From the IMG/VR virus record IMGVR_UViG_3300032288_002821, positions 1-23,527 of that record: 23,527 bases of DNA. The stretch is one strand, 5' to 3'. A program made the translations under genes and the position numbers. Positions within the stretch are counted from its first letter, which is position 1; each line of letters begins with the position of its first letter. Under the pieces are notes generated by a model. The model searched no databases and was not told where the DNA came from. It worked only from the letters and a program-made list of their open reading frames with translations. This stretch comes from a virus. Below are positions 1 through 6,594 of this stretch, one piece after another.

Positions 1-149
1 AGCGTCCGCGCCAGCGCACGCCGGCTGAGACCTCTAGCTAGGCGCGCGCTTTCGATGACGGGTCCGACGTTCATGGTGGAATGTTTAGCCTCCCCGTTGC
101 AAGTCCGCCACCGCCCCCATAGTGCGGACATGCAACCCCAGAGGAGAGC

Positions 150-902
150 ATGATCGTTCATCAGTCCCCATTTCTAGAGAGCCTCGCGCCTGCGCTGGTC
201 GCGGCGCAAGCTGCCGTCAAGGTCGCGTCCAAGGACGCCACCAACCCACAGCTCAAGAGCCGTTACGCCGATCTCGGCAACGTCTGGGACGCGTGTCGTG
301 AGGCGCTGACCGCGAATGGGCTTGCGGTTTCCCAGCATCCCGGCATGGACGGCGCGACGGTCACGCTAGACACCATGATCATTCACACTAGCGGCCAGTT
401 CATCACCAGCCGGTGCGCGGCGCCCTTGGTTGAGATGGTCACGCGCGAAGGCAAGATCATCCCGCCGAACGCTCAGATGGTCGGCTCCGCGATCTCGTAC
501 CTGCGGCGCTATGCGCTTGCTGCGATCGTCGGCGTCGTGTCGGACGTGCTGGACGATGATGGCTCCGCGGCTTCTAGCCAGCCTGCGCCGCGTCCTGCGG
601 TCGATCACCAGGCCCGCTCTCAGCCGGTTCAGCAGGCCGCGAAGCGCGTGGAACAGACGTTCCCCGGCGCGCGTACCGTCGAGGTGTCGGGCATCCAGCC
701 GGCGTGCGACAAGTGTGGTGGCGCCATGTGGGACAACCGTCCGCGCAAGGCGGAAGGGAAGATGAGCCCCAAGGGGCCCGACTTCGCGTGCAAGGACAAG
801 ACCTGTGAGGGTCGCATCTGGAAGTTCGTGCCCAGCGAGCCCAGCATCGCAGCCCCGCAGATTGACGCGCCGCTGTTCAACGACGAGGAGACTCCGTTCT
901 AA
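150..902 (+). CDS. erf: ERF-family single-strand DNA annealing protein
   Basis: The protein anneals complementary single strands in phage recombination and acts on cytoplasmic DNA. The N-terminal half (about residues 12-138) carries the family signature: an early NPxxKSRYADL segment (residues 32-42), then a GSAISYLRRYALAAIVGV segment followed by a DDDG motif (112-138). A Pro/Gln-rich linker follows. Residues 186-219 hold a CX2C...CX4C set (C186, C189, C214, C219) that looks like a zinc ribbon. The last residues, DEETPF, resemble the acidic hydrophobic tip of bacterial SSB. The ATG is preceded by GAGGAG (141-146), which fixes the start. The stop overlaps the next ATG by two bases (TAATG-type junction), so it is co-transcribed with the Gp157-like gene. 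At 250 residues it is somewhat longer than a bare ERF domain because of the C-terminal addition. The family call is confident; the role of the zinc motif and tip is inferred. Confidence 0.88.
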   Translation: MIVHQSPFLESLAPALVAAQAAVKVASKDATNPQLKSRYADLGNVWDACREALTANGLAVSQHPGMDGATVTLDTMIIHTSGQFITSRCAAPLVEMVTREGKIIPPNAQMVGSAISYLRRYALAAIVGVVSDVLDDDGSAASSQPAPRPAVDHQARSQPVQQAAKRVEQTFPGARTVEVSGIQPACDKCGGAMWDNRPRKAEGKMSPKGPDFACKDKTCEGRIWKFVPSEPSIAAPQIDAPLFNDEETPF

Positions 903-1405
903 TGTCCACTACTTACGAACTGCTGGAGCAGGCGCGCGCCGTGCTGGCGTGCTTGGAGACTGAAGCCGGCGTGCTGACGCCGGAGGCAGAGGCGCAGCTA
1001 TTCGCGTTCCTTGACGGTAGCGCGGACAAGCTGGCGGCGTGCATGGCGATCGCAAAGCGCCTGGACGCGGAAGCAGAGCTGCTGAAGTCCGAGGAGATGC
1101 GCTTGCGGGACCGCCGGCACGCGCTTGAGAACGGTGTAGACCGCGTGCGCGGGTACGCGACCGAGCTGCTGATCGCGCGCGAGGCGCTGGGCGAGGAACC
1201 CAAGGTCAAGACGGCCAGCTACACGGCATGGCTTCAGACGACCGAGTCGGTGCAGGGACCGGAGGACGTGGCCTACTGGCCGATGGAATGGACGCGGACC
1301 AAGGTCGAGCCCGACCGCTCGTCCGCTCTGAAGGCCATCAAGGCCGGGTCGGAGGCACCGGACGGGTTCGGGATCATCCAGCGTCGGAGCGTCCGGTGGC
1401 GTTGA
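902..1405 (+). CDS. Siphovirus Gp157-family protein
   Basis: This 167-residue protein matches the layout of the phage Gp157 family: an N-terminal YELLEQ start, a long charged helix with a KRLDAEAELLKSEEMRLRDRR-like stretch (about residues 52-72), then a C-terminal part with a beta segment and an ALKAIKAGSEAPDGF motif (about 142-156) ending in RRSVRWR. The family usually sits beside ERF, RecT or SSB genes. It has been linked to streptococcal phage resistance phenotypes, but its biochemical role is unclear. The start overlaps the ERF stop, so the two are translationally coupled. The long helix suggests a coiled-coil or oligomeric protein. I place it in the DNA recombination/replication block on the basis of neighbours, not on a visible catalytic motif. 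Confidence 0.75.
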   Translation: MSTTYELLEQARAVLACLETEAGVLTPEAEAQLFAFLDGSADKLAACMAIAKRLDAEAELLKSEEMRLRDRRHALENGVDRVRGYATELLIAREALGEEPKVKTASYTAWLQTTESVQGPEDVAYWPMEWTRTKVEPDRSSALKAIKAGSEAPDGFGIIQRRSVRWR

Positions 1406-1647
1406 TCGACGCGAACGCGCTTCGCGCTCGCATCGTGGAGATGGAACGCACCGCGTACAGCCTGGGCAACCGTGGCCGAGCGCTCGCCTACAACCGGGTG
1501 CTTGAGGTGATCGACGACCTCGAGGAGCAGACTATTCCTGCGGCTGCTCCACCGGCGCAGGCTTGGCCACCGGCTTCCGCCGCTGACCGCGTCCAGGTCG
1601 CTTCGCTCTCGGCGGCTTCGATGCCTTGGGATCCTGCTCGCGAGTAG
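1396..1647 (+). CDS. Small helical phage protein, function unknown
   Basis: This is the last gene of the plus-strand block, 83 residues from a GTG at 1396. A GGAG at 1386-1389 lies six bases upstream and decides this start over the longer frame that begins at 1228, which lies wholly inside the Gp157-like gene. A TTG at 1402 is another possibility. The N-terminal half is a charged helix beginning VALIDANALRARIVEME and ending in VLEVIDDLEEQ, a pattern seen in small early phage proteins. The C-terminal half is Ala/Pro-rich and of low complexity. It overlaps the previous gene by ten bases and overlaps the convergent gene at 1532-1981 by 116 bases on the opposite strand. I do not recognise a function. 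Confidence 0.5.
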   Translation: MALIDANALRARIVEMERTAYSLGNRGRALAYNRVLEVIDDLEEQTIPAAAPPAQAWPPASAADRVQVASLSAASMPWDPARE

Positions 1648-1981
1648 CGATCCGCTCGCGTGCCAGCTCCATCAGCACGCGGTCGGCCTCGCGGATCTCC
1701 TCGCGCTTCCGTCGTGCTCGCTCCTGCGTCTCCGGGTCCAGCTCCGGAGCGGGCACCGGCTCCGGCTGCTGCGCTGGCTCGCCGGCGGCGTAGCTGATGA
1801 TGGATCGACGCGGGATCGACCACACGACGGTCGCCCACGCGCTGCCGTCGGCGTTCTGGGTCTCCAACTCCTCGCAGCCCACGAGACGGACGTTGCCGTC
1901 AAGCAGCGAGTCGTGCTCGATGTACGCGCAGCGGACGGGAACCGTGGAGTCGCCAACGGCGACGGTAACGACGAGTTTCAT
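1532..1981 (-). CDS. Hypothetical protein with basic C-terminal tail, beyond the late terminator
   Basis: This 149-residue protein has two parts. Residues 1-67 look like a small beta-rich domain beginning MKLVVTVAVGDSTVPVRCAYIE. After a Pro/Glu linker (68-83) comes a highly charged helix (about 84-112) and a Lys/Arg/Pro-rich tail ending PVEQPQE, which suggests nucleic-acid binding or an interaction tail. It is separated from the fibre gene by a strong terminator whose stem ends only 17 bases before the ATG. No convincing Shine-Dalgarno sequence is visible, and the start codon lies inside a short inverted repeat (1980-1992). Its 3' end overlaps the opposing plus-strand gene. It may be translated from read-through transcripts or from a promoter inside the fibre gene. 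The function is unknown, and reality is supported mainly by the ordered N-terminal domain. Confidence 0.55.
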   Translation of the reverse strand: MKLVVTVAVGDSTVPVRCAYIEHDSLLDGNVRLVGCEELETQNADGSAWATVVWSIPRRSIISYAAGEPAQQPEPVPAPELDPETQERARRKREEIREADRVLMELARERIATREQDPKASKPPRAKRPGRGQRRKPVAKPAPVEQPQE

Positions 1982-1992
1982 GCACCGTGCAT
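1980..1992. repeat. Inverted repeat over a start codon
   Basis: ATGCAC and GTGCAT flank a single central base, a perfect 6-base inverted repeat. On the minus strand it includes the ATG of the gene at 1532-1981 and lies directly after the terminator T-tract. It could fold over the initiation codon or be a protein-binding site; it may also be chance. Confidence 0.4.
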
Positions 1993-2029
1993 AACAAAGC
2001 CTCCGGCCAGGCGAAACCCGACCGGAGGC
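1992..2029 (-). terminator. Rho-independent terminator of the late operon
   Basis: Read on the minus strand, GCCTCCGGTCGGG pairs with CCTGGCCGGAGGC around a TTTCG loop. This is a 13-pair stem with two G-T wobbles. The stem is followed at once by TTTGTTAT. It lies 17 bases past the fibre stop codon. This is the best terminator in the window and marks the end of the structural operon. Confidence 0.82.
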
Positions 2030-2046
2030 CCGTCATCTAGCGGTGA

Positions 2047-3765
2047 TCAGCCGCGTCCGTACACAATGGCGACGAAGTCGTCCGCCGCGAGCTGGAACGT
2101 GAACACGACCTGGTCGACACCAGCAGGGCCCGTGCCGTTGCCGAACGTGAAGTCGTTCCCTGCGCCGGGGAGCTGGAGGCGCCCATTGAGGTACACGAGC
2201 AGCGAGCCGAACGCGTCGTTCACGTCGCCGTGGGCCAGGTCAAACGTCGTCTGATTGGACGTCGCGAGGAAGGTCATTCCATGATCGGCCTTGCCGATCG
2301 CCGCGGTGACCTCCGGAGCCAGCTTGGCGAGCGTGATCGCAGCGTCCGCGATCTTCGCCGTGCTGACGCTCGCGCCCTTCAGCTTGAGTCCGGTTCCGGT
2401 TGCCTCGATGGCGTCAGAACCGTCCACCAGCACGCTAAGGCCAGCACCGTCCGCGACGAGCGCGGGGTTGGTGGCGTTCAGCTTGATCGAGACGTAGTTG
2501 CTGCCGTCCACCTGGACGCCGTTGGCGGTGTTGATGAACAGCCCGACTGCGTCAGCGTTCAGACCGCCATTGGCCTTCCGGCTCACGGCCAAACCGCTGG
2601 AACCAACCTGCAGGCCGGAGGTTCCGGTCAGCTTGAGCGTGAGTGCATCGCTGAGGATCTGAATGCCTCCCGCAGCAGCCACGTTGACGTCCAAAGTATT
2701 GCCGGTCTTCGCGAGCGCATTTCCAGCCGTGATCTGTCCGAGTCCGGTGAACTGGCTGAAAACCAGCGCCGTCGTTCCGACCGTGATCGAGGCGTTGTCG
2801 TTGATGCAGATAAACCCGGTGTCGGCAAGCGTGCCTTCACGGACGAACACGGCAGCGCCGCGGATCTCGTTCGGCGCGTCGAAGTCGACAGCCCGAGTCG
2901 AGCCGGAGACGCCGACAACGTAGACGCCGGCAGCGGTCGATCCGCCATCGCGGAACCACAGGATGCGGTCACCAGCGGCGACGGTGACACCGCCGAACGA
3001 CCCACCAGCGATGACCGTGGTGGGGTCGAACGGATTGCTATCCGCAACCGCGGCGCGCACGCTCTCCTTCCAGTTTGCGCCCTGGGCGATGGAGTCTACG
3101 TAGCCCTTGGTGACGACGTCGGAGTCCGCTGGGGTCGCGGCCATCGAGGTCTTCAGCTTGCCGGCGCTGAACGTCCACTCAGCGGTCAGATCTGCCTTGG
3201 CGGGGGACACGGCGTTCGCGGCGAGCTTGTCAGTCGTCACATTCGCGTCGATGATGGCCGACGTGCCGACGCTGGCGCTAGCCAGCTTGCCGGAGGTCAC
3301 GGCACCAGCGCCGATCTTGTCGGCAGTCACGGCCCCGGCGCCGATCTTCGCTTCGATCACGGCACCATCGGCCAGCTTGGCAGACTCGACCGCACCGGCT
3401 CCGATCTTCGCCGCGGTGATCGCACCAGCGCCGACCTTGGCCTCAGTCACCGCACCGTCCGCAAGCTTGCCGGAGGTCACAGCACCGGCGCCAAGCTTGG
3501 CCTCGATGACCGCGCCGTCCGCAAGCTTCGCGCTCTCAACCGCGCCCGCGCCGATCTTGGCGGCGGTAACCGCACCGGAAGCGATCTTCGCCTCGGTAAC
3601 GGCGTTGCTCGCAATCTTCGTCTCGGTAGCCGCGCCATCTGCGAGCTTGCCGGTGGTGACGTTGAGGTCCTTAATCTTCGCAGTCTCAACCGCGTCGGCG
3701 GCGATGAGGCTGGCGATGATCGAACCGGAAGCGAGGTCAGACGAGCGAATAAAAGTACGTGCCAT
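2047..3765 (-). CDS. Tail fibre protein with decapeptide repeats
   Basis: This is a 572-residue fibre/appendage protein. Residues 21-190 form 17 ten-residue units of the form (G/D)AVTxAK(I/L)(G/A)(A/D), with Lys at almost every tenth position, probably a repetitive elongated shaft. A segment at 208-235 (DSDVVTKGYVDSIAQGANWK) is common in phage fibres. A serine/glycine/asparagine-rich beta region follows, then two more shaft-like decads near 470-490. The last 75 residues (VYLNGRLQ, NDFTFGN, QVVFTFQLAADDFVAIVYGRG) resemble a receptor-binding tip. The ATG has GGAGG seven bases upstream. It is the last gene before the terminator, far from the tape measure, as expected for a host-range fibre. Trimeric assembly and receptor binding are inferred from the family, not visible directly. 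Confidence 0.8.
   Translation of the reverse strand: MARTFIRSSDLASGSIIASLIAADAVETAKIKDLNVTTGKLADGAATETKIASNAVTEAKIASGAVTAAKIGAGAVESAKLADGAVIEAKLGAGAVTSGKLADGAVTEAKVGAGAITAAKIGAGAVESAKLADGAVIEAKIGAGAVTADKIGAGAVTSGKLASASVGTSAIIDANVTTDKLAANAVSPAKADLTAEWTFSAGKLKTSMAATPADSDVVTKGYVDSIAQGANWKESVRAAVADSNPFDPTTVIAGGSFGGVTVAAGDRILWFRDGGSTAAGVYVVGVSGSTRAVDFDAPNEIRGAAVFVREGTLADTGFICINDNASITVGTTALVFSQFTGLGQITAGNALAKTGNTLDVNVAAAGGIQILSDALTLKLTGTSGLQVGSSGLAVSRKANGGLNADAVGLFINTANGVQVDGSNYVSIKLNATNPALVADGAGLSVLVDGSDAIEATGTGLKLKGASVSTAKIADAAITLAKLAPEVTAAIGKADHGMTFLATSNQTTFDLAHGDVNDAFGSLLVYLNGRLQLPGAGNDFTFGNGTGPAGVDQVVFTFQLAADDFVAIVYGRG
3196..3705 (-). repeat. 30-base coding tandem repeat in the fibre shaft
   Basis: About 17 degenerate 30-base units encode residues 21-190 of the fibre. 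A higher-order period of 150 bases is superimposed: residues 68-90 recur identically at 118-140. This points to expansion by unequal recombination or slippage. Confidence 0.85.
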
Positions 3766-3835
3766 GTGATGCCCTCCTAGTAGGCACCGTCACGGTACGG
3801 CAGGAAGCCACGCCCCGCTAGGGCGCATCTTCGCA

Positions 3836-4348
3836 CTACGCGTAGGTCGACGGGTACGCATACACCAGCACGCGAGAACCGGCCTCTAGCGTGGACGTGA
3901 ACGTGATCGTCGTTGAGGTCAGCGTGTAGTCCGCCTCGCCGCCCTGCGCCATGATCCGTCCGTTGACGATCACCTGGTGGCGGCGGCTGTTGGTGGAGAT
4001 CGCCTGCGAGAGCGCGACTTGCGAGGCGTCGGTCGCTAGGACGATTGCCTCGTAGATCGGCCACCCTGCGATCGGCGTCGGCGCTGCCGTAATCGCCACG
4101 ACGCGCCCGTAGGCATCCACCGTGACGTTGGCGAGGTCATAGGTACCTGGGTTGACCGTCGCGACCGTCGCCATGGCGAGAACGACCGTGCTGTTCGCGC
4201 CGTTGTCGGTCAGCGTGAGCCCTGCACCAGCGGTCAAAACGCGCTCGGTCTCGCTGTTCGGGTCGGGCAGAAGCGTGACCGCGGCGAGCGTGCCGTCCGA
4301 GCCACCGCCACCAGCCATCGCGCCCTGCGGCTTCAGTAGCCGGCTCAC
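3836..4348 (-). CDS. Small tail appendage protein
   Basis: This 170-residue protein starts at a GTG that overlaps the upstream gene's stop (GTGA). Its first part carries a motif typical of phage fibres: VLTAGAGLTLTDNG, then GTYDLANVTVDAYGRVVAIT (about residues 68-87). The last 65 residues (HQVIVNGRIMAQGGEADYTL, then ITFTSTLEAGSRVLVYAY) look like the same small beta domain that ends the neighbouring 572-residue fibre. Tyr-rich, beta-strand composition and position fit a structural appendage or fibre-tip subunit. It is probably part of the virion's adsorption apparatus. No enzymatic motif is seen. A 70-base gap with two short inverted repeats (3786-3796 and 3811-3825) separates it from the fibre gene. 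Confidence 0.65.
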   Translation of the reverse strand: MSRLLKPQGAMAGGGGSDGTLAAVTLLPDPNSETERVLTAGAGLTLTDNGANSTVVLAMATVATVNPGTYDLANVTVDAYGRVVAITAAPTPIAGWPIYEAIVLATDASQVALSQAISTNSRRHQVIVNGRIMAQGGEADYTLTSTTITFTSTLEAGSRVLVYAYPSTYA

Positions 4349-4728
4349 CGCGCCAGCTCCCAGAAGATCTCGTAGTCCGCGACGTTGTCCGTTCCCATGT
4401 TCATCCCCGGCGCGAGCCAGAGCTTCCCGTCGTCGTCGGTCTGACAGGGGATCTCGACTACCACGTCGAACAAGTCCAGGCTGTTGGTCTTATCGCCGTA
4501 CAGCTCCTGCTCGATGGTCCCGGCCAGCGCACCGGAGGCCCGGTAGATCGCGGCGTAGAAGTGCGTCGCGCTGCCCGAGACGTGCTTGACCTTGACGCGT
4601 CGGATGATCAGCTTCGCGCGGCTGTCGGTGATCGTGATCGCTGCGCGCGTCGAGGAACCAACGCCGGTCAACCGGCCAGCCTGCCGCCCAAGGGCGGTGG
4701 CATTTGCAAGCCGGTTGGACGCGGCCAT
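4345..4728 (-). CDS. Hypothetical structural protein of the fibre region
   Basis: This 127-residue protein begins MAASNRLANATALGRQAGRL and continues with beta-strand-like segments (AAITITDSRAKLIIRRVKVKH, SATHFYAAIYRASG, LDLFDVVVEIP, ADYEIFWELAR). It looks like a compact beta-sandwich, perhaps a capping or adaptor protein of the tail appendage. It overlaps the next appendage gene by four bases and starts three bases after the stop of a 55-residue gene. This tight spacing ties it to the same transcript. I do not recognise a named family, and no catalytic motif is visible. Confidence 0.6.
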   Translation of the reverse strand: MAASNRLANATALGRQAGRLTGVGSSTRAAITITDSRAKLIIRRVKVKHVSGSATHFYAAIYRASGALAGTIEQELYGDKTNSLDLFDVVVEIPCQTDDDGKLWLAPGMNMGTDNVADYEIFWELAR

Positions 4729-4731
4729 GGC

Positions 4732-4899
4732 TTAGTCCACCATGTCGCGGGCGATCTTCGCCATCAGCGCGAGCGCGGCCTTCCCGATGGCCTTACGCTC
4801 GTCAGGCGTCCACCCGTCCTGTGAGGACTTGCGGATGCGGTCTGCAAGCGTGACCAGCTCGGCCACGATCTCCAGCGCCTCGTTCGGGGTAAGGGGCAT
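4732..4899 (-). CDS. Small helical protein, function unknown
   Basis: This 55-residue protein starts MPLTPNEALEIVAELV and looks almost wholly alpha-helical and acidic at the end (KIARDMVD). The ATG at 4899 shares one base with the stop of the M15 peptidase gene (TAATG), which favours this start over a longer frame beginning at 5001 that would overlap the peptidase by about 100 bases. Small proteins with a DGW-x-PDER centre occur in phage lysis and tail regions, but I know no role for them. Translational coupling to the peptidase suggests a helper or regulatory function; this is inference. Confidence 0.6.
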   Translation of the reverse strand: MPLTPNEALEIVAELVTLADRIRKSSQDGWTPDERKAIGKAALALMAKIARDMVD

Positions 4900-5378
4900 T
4901 AGGCGCTCCACTTGTTGTAGGTCTTGCCATCGTAGCACGTCAACGCCTGCCCGCACTTGTCGGCCGCGCGGTACGGCTTGCCAAGGCTGAGATGAATCCA
5001 CGTCGCTACGCCGGCCTGCTTGCCCTCAAGGATCGCCTGGCCGAACGGGATGCCGCTCTGCGTGACGATCCAGCGGAAGACGTCGTCCAGCTTGTGCCCA
5101 GGCACGCTGAAGTCCACCGCTTCGCCCTTCGTGTGCTGGGAGGTCGAGGACTTGCTACCAACCGCCGCGTTGACGGCAGGCCCGCGGAACCCCGAATGGA
5201 TCTTCACGGGTCCATACTTCAAGCGCACCGGCTCGAGCAGCGTGGCGCACAGGTCGCGCAGCTTGTCGATCACGACCTCGGCCTCCTGCCGGTTCGTCTC
5301 CAGCAGGTTCCCATGCGAGGTCCGCGTCAGCTCACCGAACGTGAAGTGCTTGCTCAGCTTCGTATCCGGAGGGGTCAT
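4899..5378 (-). CDS. Endolysin, zinc D,D-peptidase of the M15 type
   Basis: This 159-residue enzyme should cut the peptide cross-links of peptidoglycan at the end of infection. The zinc site of peptidase family M15 (D-Ala-D-Ala carboxypeptidase-like) is visible: SGFRG at 62-66, SQHTKGEAVDF at 80-90 giving H82 and D89, and WIHLSL at 127-132 giving H129. The N-terminus (LSKHFTFGELTRTSHG) matches the start common to phage M15A enzymes. No signal peptide or separate cell-wall-binding domain is seen, so release should depend on a holin. The gene overlaps the holin-like gene by four bases (ATGA), a standard lysis-cassette arrangement. The single catalytic domain length is normal for the group. Confidence 0.9.
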   Translation of the reverse strand: MTPPDTKLSKHFTFGELTRTSHGNLLETNRQEAEVVIDKLRDLCATLLEPVRLKYGPVKIHSGFRGPAVNAAVGSKSSTSQHTKGEAVDFSVPGHKLDDVFRWIVTQSGIPFGQAILEGKQAGVATWIHLSLGKPYRAADKCGQALTCYDGKTYNKWSA

Positions 5379-5812
5379 ACGTCACCGTCCTGGGCGTCCT
5401 TGGCCGGCGCGGCCTTGGACCCAAAGTAGTACCCGAACACCAGGGCGACGTTCGCCTTGATGAAGTCGAGGATGGTGGCCTTCTCGGTCGGGCTCAGCAG
5501 CGAGGTATCCGGCCCGCTGATGATCAAGTCCACCAGGTAGGCGCCGATGACGAGGGCCACCATGCTCATCACGAACTGGGTAAGCGCGGCGGTCTCGGAC
5601 GTAGCCTGCGCGAACATGCGGGCTACGGCGACCTGGATGGCCGCGAGGATGGCAACCGCAAGCAGGATTGCCACAACCGTCGTGCTCTTGGCGTCATAGA
5701 GCGACGGGTAACCCTCGACCGCTGGCGGCGTCTCATCGACAACGACTGACCCAGTACCCACAGGAGCAGCCGCCAGCGGCGGGGCATTGTCGTTCAGAAT
5801 GCCGGTGTCCAT
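5375..5812 (-). CDS. Putative holin
   Basis: This 145-residue membrane protein lies directly upstream of, and overlaps, the endolysin gene. After a Pro/Ala-rich N-terminal tail it has hydrophobic segments at about 44-66, 77-99 and a shorter one at 117-131, and ends in a charged tail (KDAQDGDV). Two or three membrane spans and a charged C-terminus fit a holin that permeabilises the inner membrane. The N-terminal extension of about 40 residues is longer than in classical holins. Its ATG overlaps the previous stop by one base (TAATG). Sequence alone cannot separate holin from another small lysis membrane protein; position is the main support. Confidence 0.65.
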   Translation of the reverse strand: MDTGILNDNAPPLAAAPVGTGSVVVDETPPAVEGYPSLYDAKSTTVVAILLAVAILAAIQVAVARMFAQATSETAALTQFVMSMVALVIGAYLVDLIISGPDTSLLSPTEKATILDFIKANVALVFGYYFGSKAAPAKDAQDGDV

Positions 5813-6594
5813 TAGGCCTTCTTCGCCTTGGCGGCCTTCTCAAGCTTGACGATCCGCTCCTCCAGCTCGTCGGCGTCGAAGCCAACCGGGAGCGCGTCGG
5901 CCTTCTTCGCGAGCTTCGCGATGCGGTCCTCGACGTCGGACACCTTGGAGGTCAGACCAGCGATACGGGCCTCGGTCTCCGCGGCCTTCACGGCGCACGG
6001 CGGCGGCTGCTGCGTCGAGTAGTCCGGACCCTTGCGAGCCTCGGCGTCGGCGTTGATCTTCGCCAGCTCGATCTCCTTCTTGTTGTCGCTCCAGCCCTTG
6101 TAGAGCTTGAGCGCCCCGGCGGACCCGGCGACGGCGACGATCGCGAGCAGCGCAGCGAGGCCAGCGTTCCCGCCTGCCGCCTCGGTCAGCTTGGCGAGGT
6201 CATCGGCGCTAGGGGTCGCGGGCTCGGCGGTGGTGGCGGTGGTCTCGACGGGTGCCGGCGCAGGAGCGGAAGCAGCCTCGACGGGAGCAGGAGCTGGAGC
6301 AGCCTCGACCGCAGGGGCCGGGACGGCTGCATTAGGCGTGGGCGTCGGTTCCATAGCTACCTCGGAGTCGTCAGAGTCTACCGCATCACGTCGCGTTGCG
6401 CGACCCTGCCGGCGGGAAGGCTCCGTGTAGTAGATCCGGATCGTCGCGCCCTGCTCGTAGTCGCACGCGCTGACGGGCCATTCGCTGCCGTCTTCCAGTA
6501 GAAGCCGGTCATCTACCAGGACACCCACCTCACCGGCGCGCACCAAGCAGTCAGCGACGATCGAGCCGGTGTCCCCGGTGTCATGCCGTGGCAT
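5812..6594 (-). CDS. Membrane protein with coiled coil, possible internal start
   Basis: This 260-residue protein has four parts. Residues 1-80 are an acidic soluble segment. Residues 81-130 are an Ala/Pro/Glu-rich low-complexity linker. A single membrane span lies at 144-165 (GLAALLAIVAVAGSAGALKL). The C-terminus, from about 170, is a charged coiled coil (LTSKVSDVEDRIAKLAKK) with one Cys at 200. The first ATG is coupled to the upstream stop (TGATG) but has no clear Shine-Dalgarno sequence. An in-frame ATG at 6354 (residue 81) has GAGG five bases upstream and would give a 180-residue form lacking the acidic part. It sits between two other membrane proteins next to the endolysin, so a role in lysis or its timing is plausible. 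No lipobox or known spanin signature is visible. Confidence 0.6.
   Translation of the reverse strand: MPRHDTGDTGSIVADCLVRAGEVGVLVDDRLLLEDGSEWPVSACDYEQGATIRIYYTEPSRRQGRATRRDAVDSDDSEVAMEPTPTPNAAVPAPAVEAAPAPAPVEAASAPAPAPVETTATTAEPATPSADDLAKLTEAAGGNAGLAALLAIVAVAGSAGALKLYKGWSDNKKEIELAKINADAEARKGPDYSTQQPPPCAVKAAETEARIAGLTSKVSDVEDRIAKLAKKADALPVGFDADELEERIVKLEKAAKAKKA

Noticed and set aside
97-123. A possible plus-strand promoter TTGCAA-15-CATAGT before erf
   Set aside because: The spacing is short and the -10 box poor; too weak to annotate.
1228-1395. Earlier start for the small plus-strand gene
   Set aside because: This portion lies wholly inside the Gp157-like gene in another frame and reads as Gly/Arg-rich shadow sequence; GGAG precedes the GTG at 1396.
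3196-3705. CRISPR-like periodicity of 30 bases
   Set aside because: Units are contiguous, degenerate and in frame within a fibre gene; there are no spacers.
2230-3780. A 516-codon plus-strand frame antisense to the fibre gene
   Set aside because: It is Arg/Asp/Gly-rich, mirrors the 30-base repeat of the fibre gene and lacks a ribosome site; the opposite strand has clear fibre motifs.
3786-3825. Two short inverted repeats between the fibre and the 170-residue gene as a terminator
   Set aside because: Stems are only five pairs and no T-run follows on the minus strand.
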